Shown here: one piece after another, positions 18,342-27,399 of the stretch
Layout of the letters: every line of letters starts with the position of its first letter
Position numbering within the stretch: position 1 is the stretch's first letter
Source: Acetothermia bacterium 64_32
GTDB lineage: Bacteria > Bipolaricaulota > Bipolaricaulia > Bipolaricaulales > Bipolaricaulaceae
Assembly (NCBI GenBank): GCA_001508155.1
Contig: LGFI01000007.1
Coordinates: 34,956 to 98,955, forward strand
Direction of reading: 5' to 3'
DNA length: 64,000 nucleotides
Program-made: the position numbers and the translations under genes
Notes under the pieces: generated by a model
Told to the model about the DNA's origin: nothing
What the model saw: the letters and a program-made list of their open reading frames with translations, nothing else
The model's database searches: none

Positions 18342-21042
18342 AAAGCTCGCCCCAGTTTTTGCCCAGCTTGATGTCCACCTTGAGGGGGGCTTTGAGCTCC
18401 CACACACCCTCCATGGCATCCCGCACCACCCGCTGGGCGGTCTCCACCTCCCCCTCGTCCACCTCGAAGATGAGCTCGTCGTGGATCTGGAGGATCATGT
18501 CCGCCGGAAGCCTCCCCCCCTCCCAAAGCCGGTGGAGCCTCAACATGGCCAACTTCATCAGGTCGGCCGCAGAACCCTGGATGGGGGTGTTTATCGCGTT
18601 ACGCCGGTCGTAGCCCTGCCTCCTTCTGTCCTGGGAGGAAAGCCCGGGAAGCGGCCGCCTCCGCCCCAGGATCGTCCGGGCATAGCCGGTCCTCCTCGCC
18701 TCCTCCACCCGCTGGGCTATGAACTCCCGCACCTTGGGATAGGCTGAGAAGAACCGATCGATGAAGATCTTCGCCTCCTCTTGGGTGATCCCCAGGTCCC
18801 GGGCCAGGCCATAAGGGCTGATCCCGTAAACGATGCCGAAGTTCACCCTCTTTGCCACCGTGCGCATGCGCCCGTCCACCTTCTCCTGCGGCACCCCGAA
18901 GATCTCCGCCGCCGTCCGCCGGTGCAGGTCCTCCCCCCTCCGAAAGGCCTCGATCAGCCGCTCGTCCCCTGAAAGATGGGCCAAGATCCGCAACTCGATC
19001 TGGGAATAGTCGGCCGCAAGGAGCAGGCGCCCGGGCGGGGCCACGAACGCCCGCCGGATATCTACCCCAACTTCATGCCTGGCCGGGATGTTCTGGAGGT
19101 TCGGATCGGAGGAAGAGAGGCGCCCGGTGGCCGTCCCCGTCTGGTTAAAAGAGGTGTGGATGCGCCCGGTGTTCGGGTTCACACACCTGGGGAGCTTCTC
19201 TATATAGGTATTCCGCAGCTTCTCCAGCTCCCGGTAGGCGATGAGCTTGCCCGGGAGCTCATGGTAGGCCGAAAGCTCCCGCAGGACCTGGGAGTCGGTG
19301 GAGGGGCCGGTCTTGGTCCTGGCGAGCACCGGCAGCTTGAGCCTGCGGTAAAGCACCTCCCTTACCTGGGGCACGGAGTCGGGGTTGAACTCGCACCCAG
19401 CCAGGGAAAACAACTCCCCCCTTAGGCGCTCCAGCATCACCTCGAGCTCCTTCCCTTGCTCGGTGAGCACCTCAGGGTCAAGGAGCACCCCCCGCCTCTC
19501 CATCCAGGCCAACACCTCGATCAGGGGGACCTCCACCTCCTGGAAAAGACGCAAGAGCCCGGCCTCCCTGAGCTTCTCCGTCAGGGGACGGCGCAGGCGG
19601 CAGACCACCTCGGCGTCCTCGGCGGCATACCGCCCGGCCCGCTCCAGCGGCACCTGGCACATCTCCCCCTCCCCACCCTCCGCCAAGAGCTCCTTGTACG
19701 ACTGGACCCGTTCGCCAAGCTCCTCCCGCACGATGACCTCCAGGGCATGGGAGGGAGCATGGGGATGAAGCAGCCAGTGGGCGACCATGGCGTCGAAGGC
19801 GATCCCCTTAACTTGGATGCCATAGCGGGAAAGCACCTCAAGATCGTACTTTATGTTCTGGCCGATCACCCGAGGCCTCTCCCCCTCAAGCAGGGGGCGC
19901 AGCGCGGTCAACACCTCTTCCAGCGGGAGCTGATCCGGTGCCCCCGGGTAGCTGTGGCCGGTGGGGATGTAGTAGCCCTCGTAGGGACGTATGGCCAACG
20001 CTATCCCCACGATCCGGCAGGTGAAGGGGTCCACCCCGGTGGTCTCAAGGTCCAGGGAGAACTCCTCCGCCCCCTTCAGACGGGCCACCAGCTCCGCCAA
20101 CCCCTCCCGGGAGGTGACGAGCCGAAAGCTGAGCCGGGGGGTCTCCCTCACCTTGAGCTCGGCCAGGATGGACTTGAACTCCAGCTGGGAGAGGAAGGCC
20201 TCAAGCTCCTCCGGGACGATCTCTCGGGGCGTCAGGTCCGACGGTTCGACCCCCAGTTCCACCTCCCGCAGGCGCACCAGCTCCTTGGAAAGCAGGGCTT
20301 CCTCCCGGTGAGCGCGCAGCGCCTGGGCGGCCCGCCGGTTCCTCACCTCGTCCACGCCCTCCAGGATCTCCTCCAGGGAGCCAAACCGGGATAAAAGTTC
20401 CTTGGCCGTCTTGTCCCCGATCCCCTTGACCCCGGGCACGTTGTCCGAGGCATCCCCCACCAGGGCGAGCAGGTCCACGATCCTCTCTGGTGGGACCCCG
20501 AACTTCTCCTTGACCCCTTGGGGGTCCAGCAAGGTCAGGCCCTCGCTGGGCTTCCTCCCCGGCCGGAGGAGGTACACCCGCTGGGAGACGAGCTGGGCCA
20601 TGTCCTTGTCGCCGGTGAGGAGGAGGACCGAAAGCCCCTGGGCCTCGGCCCGCCTTGTGAGGGTGGCCATGATGTCGTCCGCCTCGTAGCCGGGGAGCTC
20701 TAGCCGCGCCACCCCCAAGACATCGAGGAGCTCCTTAACCCGGGGGATCTGTACGGATAGGGGCTCGGGCATCTCCTTGCGGGTGGCCTTGTAGGCGGCG
20801 AACTCCTGGTGGCGCACCGTGACCCCTCCGGCGTCGAAGGCCACCGCCAGGTAGCGGGAGGGGTACTGGCGCAGGGCCATGAGCAAAGTGCGCAAAAAGC
20901 CATACACCGCGTTCACCGGCTCCCCCCGGGAAGTGGAAAGCTCCGGGATGGCATAGAAGGAACGGAACAGGGCGGAGTGGCCGTCGACCAGAAGAAGCCG
21001 CTCCGGAACTTCCCGGATCCCAAGCGCCTGATAGATGTTCAT
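18340..21042 (-). CDS. polA: DNA polymerase I
   Basis: A 900-residue family A polymerase with all three domains. The N-terminal 5' nuclease contains LLVDGHSALFRSFYA and GYEADDIMATL. The 3'-5' exonuclease has an intact acidic site (FSLDLETTGVD), so proofreading is expected, unlike Thermus polymerase I. The polymerase domain shows motif A (DYSQIELRILAHLSGD), motif B (RRTVAKRVNFGIVYG; its consensus continues beyond) and motif C (QIHDELIFEV). It fills gaps during repair and Okazaki-fragment maturation. It is the last gene of folP-yceD-ruvC-polA and overlaps ruvC by ATGA. Confidence 0.98.
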   Translation of the reverse strand: MNIYQALGIREVPERLLLVDGHSALFRSFYAIPELSTSRGEPVNAVYGFLRTLLMALRQYPSRYLAVAFDAGGVTVRHQEFAAYKATRKEMPEPLSVQIPRVKELLDVLGVARLELPGYEADDIMATLTRRAEAQGLSVLLLTGDKDMAQLVSQRVYLLRPGRKPSEGLTLLDPQGVKEKFGVPPERIVDLLALVGDASDNVPGVKGIGDKTAKELLSRFGSLEEILEGVDEVRNRRAAQALRAHREEALLSKELVRLREVELGVEPSDLTPREIVPEELEAFLSQLEFKSILAELKVRETPRLSFRLVTSREGLAELVARLKGAEEFSLDLETTGVDPFTCRIVGIALAIRPYEGYYIPTGHSYPGAPDQLPLEEVLTALRPLLEGERPRVIGQNIKYDLEVLSRYGIQVKGIAFDAMVAHWLLHPHAPSHALEVIVREELGERVQSYKELLAEGGEGEMCQVPLERAGRYAAEDAEVVCRLRRPLTEKLREAGLLRLFQEVEVPLIEVLAWMERRGVLLDPEVLTEQGKELEVMLERLRGELFSLAGCEFNPDSVPQVREVLYRRLKLPVLARTKTGPSTDSQVLRELSAYHELPGKLIAYRELEKLRNTYIEKLPRCVNPNTGRIHTSFNQTGTATGRLSSSDPNLQNIPARHEVGVDIRRAFVAPPGRLLLAADYSQIELRILAHLSGDERLIEAFRRGEDLHRRTAAEIFGVPQEKVDGRMRTVAKRVNFGIVYGISPYGLARDLGITQEEAKIFIDRFFSAYPKVREFIAQRVEEARRTGYARTILGRRRPLPGLSSQDRRRQGYDRRNAINTPIQGSAADLMKLAMLRLHRLWEGGRLPADMILQIHDELIFEVDEGEVETAQRVVRDAMEGVWELKAPLKVDIKLGKNWGEL

Positions 21043-21503
21043 CTTCCCAGGTCAAAAAGGGCGCACACCGCCACCGCCAGGGCGTCGGCGGCGTGATCCG
21101 AGCCCAGGCCCCGGGTGGAGAGAAGGTGCTCCATCATGTGGATCATCTGGCATTTGGGGGCGGAGCCGCTGCCACACACCCATTTCTTTACCTCCCTGGG
21201 GGAGTAGCTCTTGAGAAGGCGGCCCTCGGCCAGGAGCTTCACCACCCCCACCACCTGGGCGGTGAGCATGGCCGAAGGGGCGTTCCGGGCAAGATAAACC
21301 TCCTCCACCGCCACCGCGTCCGGCTGGTAGGCCTGGATCACCCGGCCAAGCTCCCGGTGGATCTTGGCCAGTCGGCTGGGGAGGGGGCTGTCCGAGCGGG
21401 TACGGACGGTGCCGAAGACGAGCGGCCGCAACCCCTCCTTGGAGCCCTCTACCACCCCGTAACCGCAGGCGCTGAGCCCTGGATCCACCCCGACCACCCT
21501 CAT
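21039..21503 (-). CDS. ruvC: Crossover junction endodeoxyribonuclease RuvC
   Basis: A 154-residue Holliday-junction resolvase. The acidic residues of the RNase H-like fold are visible: D7 in GVDPGLSACGYG, the Glu pair in VEEVYLARN, and the C-terminal SDHAADALAVA. Length is normal. It starts 7 nt after yceD and overlaps polA by 4 nt. ruvA and ruvB are not in the window. Confidence 0.96.
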   Translation of the reverse strand: MRVVGVDPGLSACGYGVVEGSKEGLRPLVFGTVRTRSDSPLPSRLAKIHRELGRVIQAYQPDAVAVEEVYLARNAPSAMLTAQVVGVVKLLAEGRLLKSYSPREVKKWVCGSGSAPKCQMIHMMEHLLSTRGLGSDHAADALAVAVCALFDLGR

Positions 21504-21510
21504 CCCGCCC

Positions 21511-21978
21511 TCACAGGAGTTCCCTGAGCTTGGCCAGCCGGGGGTCTGGGCTGCGGGCCTGGGCCCCGCAGCCGGGGCGGTGGGCCTCGAAGTTCAGGTC
21601 CACCCCGCAGTCCGGGCAGAGCCCACGGCAGTCGGGCCGGCACAGCGGCCGGGGGGAGATGGCCAGGCGCACCTGGGACTCGATGAAGGGGCGCAGCTCC
21701 AGGTACACCCCCTCTGCCGCGACCTCCAGGAAATCCTTCCGGCTGAAGTGCTCCACCAGCCCTGCCAGGCACCGGGAGCAGCGGCGGTGGATGCGCCCGC
21801 TGACCCTCAGGGTCAAGAAGACCCGCTCCCCTTGGTAAAAGGCGCTGGCGGTCACCTGAACCGGGCCCTCCAAGGACAGGGTTTCCCCCCACCAATCCAG
21901 GGAGGGGATCTCCTCCTCCCCGGCGGCATGGAACCTGCGGCCAGGGGCCGCCCTCAGCCGAGCAAGCTCTAACCTCAC
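21511..21978 (-). CDS. YceD/DUF177 family protein
   Basis: A 155-residue YceD-family protein, linked in other bacteria to 23S rRNA and large-subunit biogenesis. The central RRCSRCLAGL and the C-terminal CRPDCRGLCPDCGVDLN motif (paired Cys, likely zinc) are typical. In most genomes yceD is followed directly by rpmF (ribosomal protein L32); here ruvC follows after 7 nt, so rpmF must be elsewhere. Its ATG overlaps the folP stop (ATGA). Confidence 0.88.
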   Translation of the reverse strand: MRLELARLRAAPGRRFHAAGEEEIPSLDWWGETLSLEGPVQVTASAFYQGERVFLTLRVSGRIHRRCSRCLAGLVEHFSRKDFLEVAAEGVYLELRPFIESQVRLAISPRPLCRPDCRGLCPDCGVDLNFEAHRPGCGAQARSPDPRLAKLRELL

Positions 21979-22802
21979 CTTCCCCTCCTCAGGTGCCAGG
22001 CCAAGTCCGCCGCCCTGCGCACCTGCCTCACATCGTGCACCCTTAGGATATCCGCCCCCCGCACCACCGCCACCGCACAGGCCGCCAGCGTCCCCTCCAA
22101 CCGCTCCTCCACCGGAAGGTCGAGTATGGCCCCGATGAACGACTTGCGCGACGGCCCCACCAGCACCGGGAACCCCAGCTCCACCAGCTCCGGGAGCCGC
22201 CGGAGGAGCTCCAGGTTGTGCTCCACCGTCTTGCCGAAGCCGATCCCGGGGTCGACGGCGATGGCCTCCCGTGGAATCCCCTGGCTTTGGGCATATTGGG
22301 CCCGCTCGGCCAGGAACCCCCGCACCTCCCGGACCACATCGTCATAGTGCGGGGACTGCTGCATGGTCTTTGGGGTGCCGAGCATGTGCATCAAGACCAG
22401 CCCCGCTCCGAACTCGGCCACCAATGGGGCCATGGCCGGGTCGAACCTCAAGGCGGAGATATCGTTCACGATACTGGCCCCGGCCCGCAAGGCGGCCTCG
22501 GCCACCTCCGCCTTGGTGGTGTCTATGGAAATGGGTATCCGGAGCCTTCCCCGCAGGCGCTCAAGCACCGGGAGCACCCTCCCCAGTTCCTCCTCCACCG
22601 AAACGGGTTCCGCCCCCGGACGGCTCGACTCCCCCCCGATATCGATGATGTCAGCCCCCTCCCCCTCCATGACGAGGGCACGCTCCACCGCGGCATCCGG
22701 GGAAAGGAACCGACCCCCATCCGAGAACGAATCGGGGGTGACGTTGAGTATCCCCATGATCAGGACGCGCCCCTCACCCTCAAGATCCCTCCAGCTGAAC
22801 AT
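21975..22802 (-). CDS. folP: Dihydropteroate synthase
   Basis: A 275-residue enzyme that joins p-aminobenzoate to the pterin pyrophosphate in folate synthesis. The signature MGILNVTPDSFSDGG lies near the N-terminus, with DIGGESSRPGA and SIDTTKAEVAEAAL as in the family; GPSRKSFIG is near the C-terminus. I start it at ATG 22802, because upstream codons have no similarity and a GATACT box ends 10 nt before it with no ribosome binding site. It opens the folP-yceD-ruvC-polA unit and diverges from rplI. Confidence 0.95.
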   Translation of the reverse strand: MFSWRDLEGEGRVLIMGILNVTPDSFSDGGRFLSPDAAVERALVMEGEGADIIDIGGESSRPGAEPVSVEEELGRVLPVLERLRGRLRIPISIDTTKAEVAEAALRAGASIVNDISALRFDPAMAPLVAEFGAGLVLMHMLGTPKTMQQSPHYDDVVREVRGFLAERAQYAQSQGIPREAIAVDPGIGFGKTVEHNLELLRRLPELVELGFPVLVGPSRKSFIGAILDLPVEERLEGTLAACAVAVVRGADILRVHDVRQVRRAADLAWHLRRGR

Positions 22803-22812
22803 GCCAAGGATA

Positions 22813-22841
22813 AGTATCCCACATCTTGCTCCCCCGGTCAC
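22813..22841 (-). promoter_or_regulatory. Probable folP promoter
   Basis: On the minus strand GTGACC (22836-22841) and GATACT (22813-22818) are 17 nt apart, and GATACT ends 10 nt before ATG 22802. This predicts a near-leaderless transcript. Confidence 0.42.
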
Positions 22842-22875
22842 TGCCGTGTCCCCTTTGGGCTCTGTGGTGGGTGCA

Positions 22876-22887
22876 GGCCCTAGGGCC
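22876..22887. repeat. 12-bp perfect palindrome in the folP-rplI divergent region
   Basis: GGCCCTAGGGCC is a perfect palindrome between the divergent folP and rplI genes. It may be a regulator-binding site, but in sequence this GC-rich a palindrome of this length could arise by chance. Confidence 0.25.
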
Positions 22888-22942
22888 CGGATTTGCCCCG
22901 GGCGGGGCTTCCCCCTACCATTTGGGCTCAAGGGGGATCAAG

Positions 22943-23389
22943 ATGAAAGTGCTTCTTGTCAAGGAGGTCCCGGGGCTGGGGATCCCGGGGGATGTGGTTG
23001 AGGTCAAGGACGGCTATGCCCGCAACTATCTCCTTCCCAAGGGCCTGGCGACCCTGCCTCGCCCGCACGAGATGGCCCGCTATGAGGGGCTGCGGGCCCA
23101 GTACGAGGCAGAGCTTGCCGACAGACGCACCCGGGCCCAGAGGCTAGCGGAGAAGCTCTCGGGCGCCCAGCTTACCTTCTCCCGCAGGGTACACGACGAA
23201 GACAGGCTCTACGCCTCGGTCCGCCCTCAGGAGGTGGCCAAGGCCATCGAGGAAAGCTTTGGGGAGAAGGTGGACCCTCGGCGCATCCGGATGGAGCCGA
23301 TCGAGGCCTTGGGCGAGTACGAGGTTGAGGTGGGCATCTACGAGGACATCGCCGCCAAGATCACAGTCAGGGTAAGGGCTGCCGACTGA
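22943..23389 (+). CDS. rplI: 50S ribosomal protein L9
   Basis: A 148-residue L9. The N-terminal rRNA-binding domain (MKVLLVKEVPGLGIPGDVVEVKDGYARNYLLPKGLA, in the family pattern), a charged connecting helix (about 45-75) and a C-terminal domain (LYASVRPQEVAKAI) are all present. ATG 22943 follows GGGGGATCAAG. The stop overlaps the murJ ATG as TGATG. L9 is usually near rpsF/rpsR/ssb; here it is paired with murJ. Confidence 0.97.
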   Translation: MKVLLVKEVPGLGIPGDVVEVKDGYARNYLLPKGLATLPRPHEMARYEGLRAQYEAELADRRTRAQRLAEKLSGAQLTFSRRVHDEDRLYASVRPQEVAKAIEESFGEKVDPRRIRMEPIEALGEYEVEVGIYEDIAAKITVRVRAAD

Positions 23390-24933
23390 TGCCCCCCGGC
23401 CCCAAAGGGGTCTTCTTTCGGTTAAGGGACCTCACGCGGGGGCTTTTGGGGGGCGGGCGTTTCCTGGGGGAGGTCCTGCGGGGGGCGGTGGGGACGGGGT
23501 TGGCCCGGGGGGTGGGGCTGGGGCGGGAGGTCGCCCTGGCCCATGTGTTCGGGGCCTCCTCCGCCTACGACGCCTTTCTCATCGCCTACTTCGTCCCCCA
23601 CCTTCTACGCCGGCTCCTGGGCGAAGGGGGGCTGGCCGCCGCCTTCCTCCCGGTATACGTGCGGGCGGACCAGCGGGGGGAGGGGGGGCCACTTGCCCGG
23701 GCCACCCTGAGCTTTCTCTTCCTCGTCTTGATCCCGGTGTGCGCCTTGGGCTCGCTCCTTGCCCCCTGGTACGTCCGGCTTTTGGCGGCCGGCTTTCCCC
23801 CGGACAAGCTCTCCCTGGCCGTTTCCCTGGCCCGGTGGATGTTCCCCTTTTTGTTTTTCTGCTCCCTTTCCGCCCTGGCCGGGGGGATGCTGAACGCCCA
23901 CGGCCGGTTCTTCCTGCCGGCGCTCTCCCCCGCGGCCCTGAGCCTCGGGATGATCCTGGGGGCGCTGGTGCTCTCCCGCCTCTTCTCCCCTCCCATCCTG
24001 GGGCTGGTGGTAGGGGTGCTCCTGGGGGGGGCGGGGATGGTGGCGCTGCAGCTTCCCTGGGCGGCCCCCCACCTGAAAGGAGAGGGGGAGGCACGCCCGG
24101 AGGAGCTCAAGGAGATCGGCCGGCGGCTCCTCCCGGTGCTCGGGGGGCTGGCGGTGGCGGAGCTGAACCTGCTTGTGGACAGCCGGCTGGCCTCATTCCT
24201 GGCGGAGGGCTCGGTGGCTGTGCTCCAGTACGCCATGAGGCTTTTTCAGTTCCCGGTGGGGATGCTGGCGGTGTCCGTGGCCACGGCCGCCCTGCCCCGG
24301 CTCTCCCGCGAGGCCCTGAGGTCCCCCGAGGGCTTTTCCGCCTCCCTGGCCAAGGGCGTCTCCCTGGGGGCCGCCCTCCTCCTACCGGCCATGGCCGGGC
24401 TCCTGGTCCTGGGGGGGCCCACCGTGACCGTCCTCTTCCAACATGGAGCCTTCACCCAGCTTGACACGCTGCGGACCTCCGCGGCCCTGTGCGGTTATCT
24501 TTCCGGGCTATGGGCCTACGGGCTGGTGTACCTTTTCTCCCGCGCCTTTTACGCCTTGGGCCGGCCCGGGATCCCAGTGCTCTCCGCCGCCTTTGCCGTG
24601 GGGGTCAATGTCGGCCTGGACCTTTGGTGGGTAGGAAGGTGGGGGACCTTCGGGTTGGCCCTGGCCACCGGGCTGGCCGGCTGGACGGATGCCCTGCTTC
24701 AGGGCTGGCTCCTTTGGAGGAGGGTCAAAGGCTGGCTTCCAGTTGGGGCCATCCTGAGGGCCGCCTTCTCCGCCGGCGGGATGGCAATTCTCCTCTGGGC
24801 ATGTGACCGGGCACTGCTTGCCCCAATGGGGGCGTGGGCGGAGCTAGCAGGTGGGGTGCCGCTGGGGGTGCTCCTCTATCTGGGGTTTGGGAAGCTGGTA
24901 GGGCTGGACCGCAAGCTCAGGGCCGCAGGATGA
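23389..24933 (+). CDS. murJ: Lipid II flippase MurJ (MviN family)
   Basis: A 514-residue MOP-superfamily transporter with about 14 hydrophobic segments. It flips lipid II across the inner membrane for peptidoglycan synthesis. Family features include GLGREVALAHVFGASSAYDAF near the N-terminus, LRRLLGEGGLAAAFLPVY, and LYLFSRAFYALG-like YLFSRAFYALGRPGIPV. It is coupled to rplI through TGATG. Its last 17 nt overlap the 3' end of the convergent zinc-protein gene. Confidence 0.94.
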   Translation: MPPGPKGVFFRLRDLTRGLLGGGRFLGEVLRGAVGTGLARGVGLGREVALAHVFGASSAYDAFLIAYFVPHLLRRLLGEGGLAAAFLPVYVRADQRGEGGPLARATLSFLFLVLIPVCALGSLLAPWYVRLLAAGFPPDKLSLAVSLARWMFPFLFFCSLSALAGGMLNAHGRFFLPALSPAALSLGMILGALVLSRLFSPPILGLVVGVLLGGAGMVALQLPWAAPHLKGEGEARPEELKEIGRRLLPVLGGLAVAELNLLVDSRLASFLAEGSVAVLQYAMRLFQFPVGMLAVSVATAALPRLSREALRSPEGFSASLAKGVSLGAALLLPAMAGLLVLGGPTVTVLFQHGAFTQLDTLRTSAALCGYLSGLWAYGLVYLFSRAFYALGRPGIPVLSAAFAVGVNVGLDLWWVGRWGTFGLALATGLAGWTDALLQGWLLWRRVKGWLPVGAILRAAFSAGGMAILLWACDRALLAPMGAWAELAGGVPLGVLLYLGFGKLVGLDRKLRAAG

Positions 24934-25507
24934 GCCCGGGGGGCTCCTCCTTGGGATAGGTGCCCAGGAGCGCCGCCACGAACCTGTCCTCTTCCCCTTC
25001 CCGCTGGAAGTGCTCCACGAACGCTGCCAGCCCCTCCAGGGCCTCCCGCAGGGTCTCCGGGGCCACCCGGCCCCGCTGCACCGCCGGCAGGAGCACCTGC
25101 TCCAAAAGCTCCCCCAGCCTGGGCCCCACCGGCTCCAGGAGCTCTATGGGGGAGAGGCGCCCTGCGGCATAAAGAAGGCTTTCCCGCACCTCATAGTCGG
25201 TGGTGGGGTGCTCCCAAATGAGCTGGGCCAGCACCTTCTTCGCCGCCTCCATGTAGGGGATGAGAGGGGCCATTTGACGGCGGATAAGGAGGTCCGTGAA
25301 CTCCTGCCAGGCCTTGGACAGCTCCTCTGCCCGACGCTCCCGCCGACGCCTCTCCGCGGCCACAAGATACGAGCAGCTGGGCGGGCACTGGAGGATCCGC
25401 CCCCGATGGGTGCCGCAGCAGACACTGCAGATGAGCCCGCCCAGGGCCGGACAGCGGCGCTCCCCCAGCCGCCGCCCGCACACCGGGCAGCTCTGCCCCC
25501 CACTCAT
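24917..25507 (-). CDS. Cys-rich putative zinc-binding protein of unknown function
   Basis: A 196-residue protein. The first 45 residues hold eight Cys plus His: CPVCGRRLGERRC, then CSVCCGTHRGRILQCPPSC, a pattern that recurs in uncharacterised bacterial proteins. The rest is helical and charged (about 46-196). ATG 25507 overlaps the stop of the MIP18-like gene (ATGA), so it is coupled to iron-sulfur genes and may itself bind zinc or a cluster. A longer frame upstream overlaps that gene and is proline-rich, so I reject it. Confidence 0.75.
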   Translation of the reverse strand: MSGGQSCPVCGRRLGERRCPALGGLICSVCCGTHRGRILQCPPSCSYLVAAERRRRERRAEELSKAWQEFTDLLIRRQMAPLIPYMEAAKKVLAQLIWEHPTTDYEVRESLLYAAGRLSPIELLEPVGPRLGELLEQVLLPAVQRGRVAPETLREALEGLAAFVEHFQREGEEDRFVAALLGTYPKEEPPGLILRP

Positions 25508-25806
25508 AGGGACAGGTGGCGGCGGGCCTCCTCCGACATCAACTCCGGGGTCCAGCGGGGTTCCCACACCAGGCTTACCTCAACGTCAAGCCCCGGGAAC
25601 GCCTGGCGAAGGACCTCCTCCACCTGGGCGGCCAGCGTCCCGGCCAAGGGACAACCAGGGGTGGTCAGGGTCATGTCCACCGAGATCCGTCCCCCGGAGA
25701 TCGCAACGTCGTAGATGAGCCCCAGGTCCACCACGTTGATGCCGAGCTCGGGGTCGATCACCCTCTCCCTCAGCACCTCCCTTACCGCCTCCTGCGTGAC
25801 TTCCAT
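25504..25806 (-). CDS. MIP18/SufT-like iron-sulfur assembly factor (DUF59)
   Basis: A 100-residue DUF59 protein. VIDPELGINVVDLGLIYDV (about 17-35) and TLTTPGCPLAGTL (about 48-60, with the conserved Cys) are hallmarks. Such proteins help mature or deliver iron-sulfur clusters. It is coupled to an Rrf2 regulator upstream (TGATG at 25806) and the Cys-rich protein downstream (ATGA), making a small iron-sulfur regulation and assembly unit behind ftsH and dxr. Confidence 0.9.
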   Translation of the reverse strand: MEVTQEAVREVLRERVIDPELGINVVDLGLIYDVAISGGRISVDMTLTTPGCPLAGTLAAQVEEVLRQAFPGLDVEVSLVWEPRWTPELMSEEARRHLSL

Positions 25807-26216
25807 CAGCGCACCTCCCGGGCCATCGTCACCACATCCGCCAGGCTGAGCCTGGACAACTCCTCGCTGATCCGCCGCTCGATGTGTTTCCACAGGGGAG
25901 CGGTGGGGCAGGACTGGTCGATCCTGCAGTCCTCACCCACGATGCAGGCGAGTTTCGGCACCGGCCCTTCCAGGGCGGCCAATACCTCGCTCACTGAGAT
26001 CTCCTCCGGGGCCTTGGCCAGCCGATACCCCCCGGTGCGTCCCTTCTGGGCCGCCACGATGCCGGCCTGCCGCAGGTCCTGGAGGATCTTGCGCAGGAAG
26101 GCCTCCGGGACGTGGTGGCGATCGGAGAGGGCCCGCGCCGAGTGATAGGAGAGGGGCTCGACCGCAAGCTCATAGAGGATCCGCATCCCGTAGTCCGTAC
26201 GTTTGCTTAAGATCAT
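25806..26216 (-). CDS. Rrf2/IscR-family transcriptional regulator
   Basis: A 136-residue winged-helix regulator. SKRTDYGMRILYELA is the family N-terminus and GIVAAQKGRTGGYRLAK the wing. Three Cys in CIVGEDCRIDQSC follow the CX5CX5C pattern of IscR, so a [2Fe-2S] sensor cluster is likely. The start is ATG 26216. It lies 10 nt after dxr and directly before a DUF59 assembly factor, consistent with control of iron-sulfur homeostasis. Dxr feeds the pathway whose last two enzymes use 4Fe-4S clusters, which may explain the grouping. Confidence 0.92.
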   Translation of the reverse strand: MILSKRTDYGMRILYELAVEPLSYHSARALSDRHHVPEAFLRKILQDLRQAGIVAAQKGRTGGYRLAKAPEEISVSEVLAALEGPVPKLACIVGEDCRIDQSCPTAPLWKHIERRISEELSRLSLADVVTMAREVR

Positions 26217-26226
26217 GGGGCCAATT

Positions 26227-27399
26227 TTATGTCGGGCCGGCCTTCCTTTCCACAAACCTCCTCGCCTCTTCCCTAGCCCAGGCATCCGCCTCCTCCACTG
26301 CGGAAAGCTCACAAGGGGCCGGCGAGTGGCGGGAGAGCACCTCCTCTATCCCCTCTGCGATCGTGGGGAAGGGGATCCTTCGGGAGAGGAAGGCGTCCAC
26401 CAGAACCTCGTCGGCGGCGTTGGCGGCCGCAGGGGCGGTTCCCCCTTTCCTTCCAGCCTCAAGCACGGCCCAAAAGGCGGGGAAGCGGTCCCGGGGGAGC
26501 TCGAAGAACGAGAGGGAAAGCCGGGGCAGGGTGAGGCGGGCCGGTGGAGGCGGAAGGCGGGCCGGGTGGACCAGGGCAGCCCGGATGGGGATGCGCATAT
26601 CAGGGGGGGCGAGCTGGGCGAGGAGGGAGCCATCCGAAAGCTCCAAAAGGGCATGCACGATGGACTGGGGATGGAGGACCACCCCGATCTCCTCCCACTC
26701 AAGGCCGAAGAGGTAGCGGGCCTCTATGACCTCGAACGCCTTGTTGACCAGGGTGGCCGAGTCCACCGTGATGCGGGGGCCCATCCTCCAGGTGGGGTGG
26801 GCCAGGGCCTGTTCGGGGGTTACCTCCCAAAGCTCCTCCGGCCTCCGATCCCGGAACGGGCCGCCGGAGGCGGTGATCCAGGCCCTGGCGAGCTCCTCCC
26901 GGCGCACCCCGGAAAAAAGCTGCATCAGGGCGGCGTGTTCAGAGTCCACCGGGATGATCTGCCCGGGGCGGCTGGCTGCCAAGACCAACTCCCCCCCTAC
27001 CACCAGGGACTCCTTGTTGGCCAAGGCCAGGGTCTTTCCGGCCTCCAAGGCTGCCAGGGTGGCCCTGAGCCCCCGCGCCCCCACCAGGGCGTTCAACACC
27101 AAGTCCACCCCGGGCCAGGCCGCCGCCTGCATCAAGCCCTCCGGGCCACAGACCACCGTGATCCCCTTGGGAAGAAGGGCCCGGGCCCTGGCCGCCTCCT
27201 CGGGGCCCGCCACACACACCAGCTCCACCTGGAACTCCCTGGCCAGACTGGAAAGCTCCTCCACCCGCCTCCCGGCGGCCAAGACCTTGATCTCAAAGGG
27301 CTCCCCTCGAGCGCGGAGCCCCCGCACCACCTCGATGGCCTGCGTTCCTATGGAGCCGGTGGCCCCCAGGATGGCCAGGCGCCGGGGTGGGAGGGTCAT
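26227..27399 (-). CDS. dxr: 1-deoxy-D-xylulose 5-phosphate reductoisomerase
   Basis: A 390-residue enzyme of the MEP isoprenoid pathway that converts DXP to MEP with NADPH. The dinucleotide-binding loop LGATGSIGTQ (about 10-19), LANKESLVVGG, the metal-site residues in PVDSEHAALMQ, ITASGGPFRD and WRMGPRITVDSATLVNK are all present. It overlaps ftsH by ATGA. Confidence 0.97.
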   Translation of the reverse strand: MTLPPRRLAILGATGSIGTQAIEVVRGLRARGEPFEIKVLAAGRRVEELSSLAREFQVELVCVAGPEEAARARALLPKGITVVCGPEGLMQAAAWPGVDLVLNALVGARGLRATLAALEAGKTLALANKESLVVGGELVLAASRPGQIIPVDSEHAALMQLFSGVRREELARAWITASGGPFRDRRPEELWEVTPEQALAHPTWRMGPRITVDSATLVNKAFEVIEARYLFGLEWEEIGVVLHPQSIVHALLELSDGSLLAQLAPPDMRIPIRAALVHPARLPPPPARLTLPRLSLSFFELPRDRFPAFWAVLEAGRKGGTAPAAANAADEVLVDAFLSRRIPFPTIAEGIEEVLSRHSPAPCELSAVEEADAWAREEARRFVERKAGPT

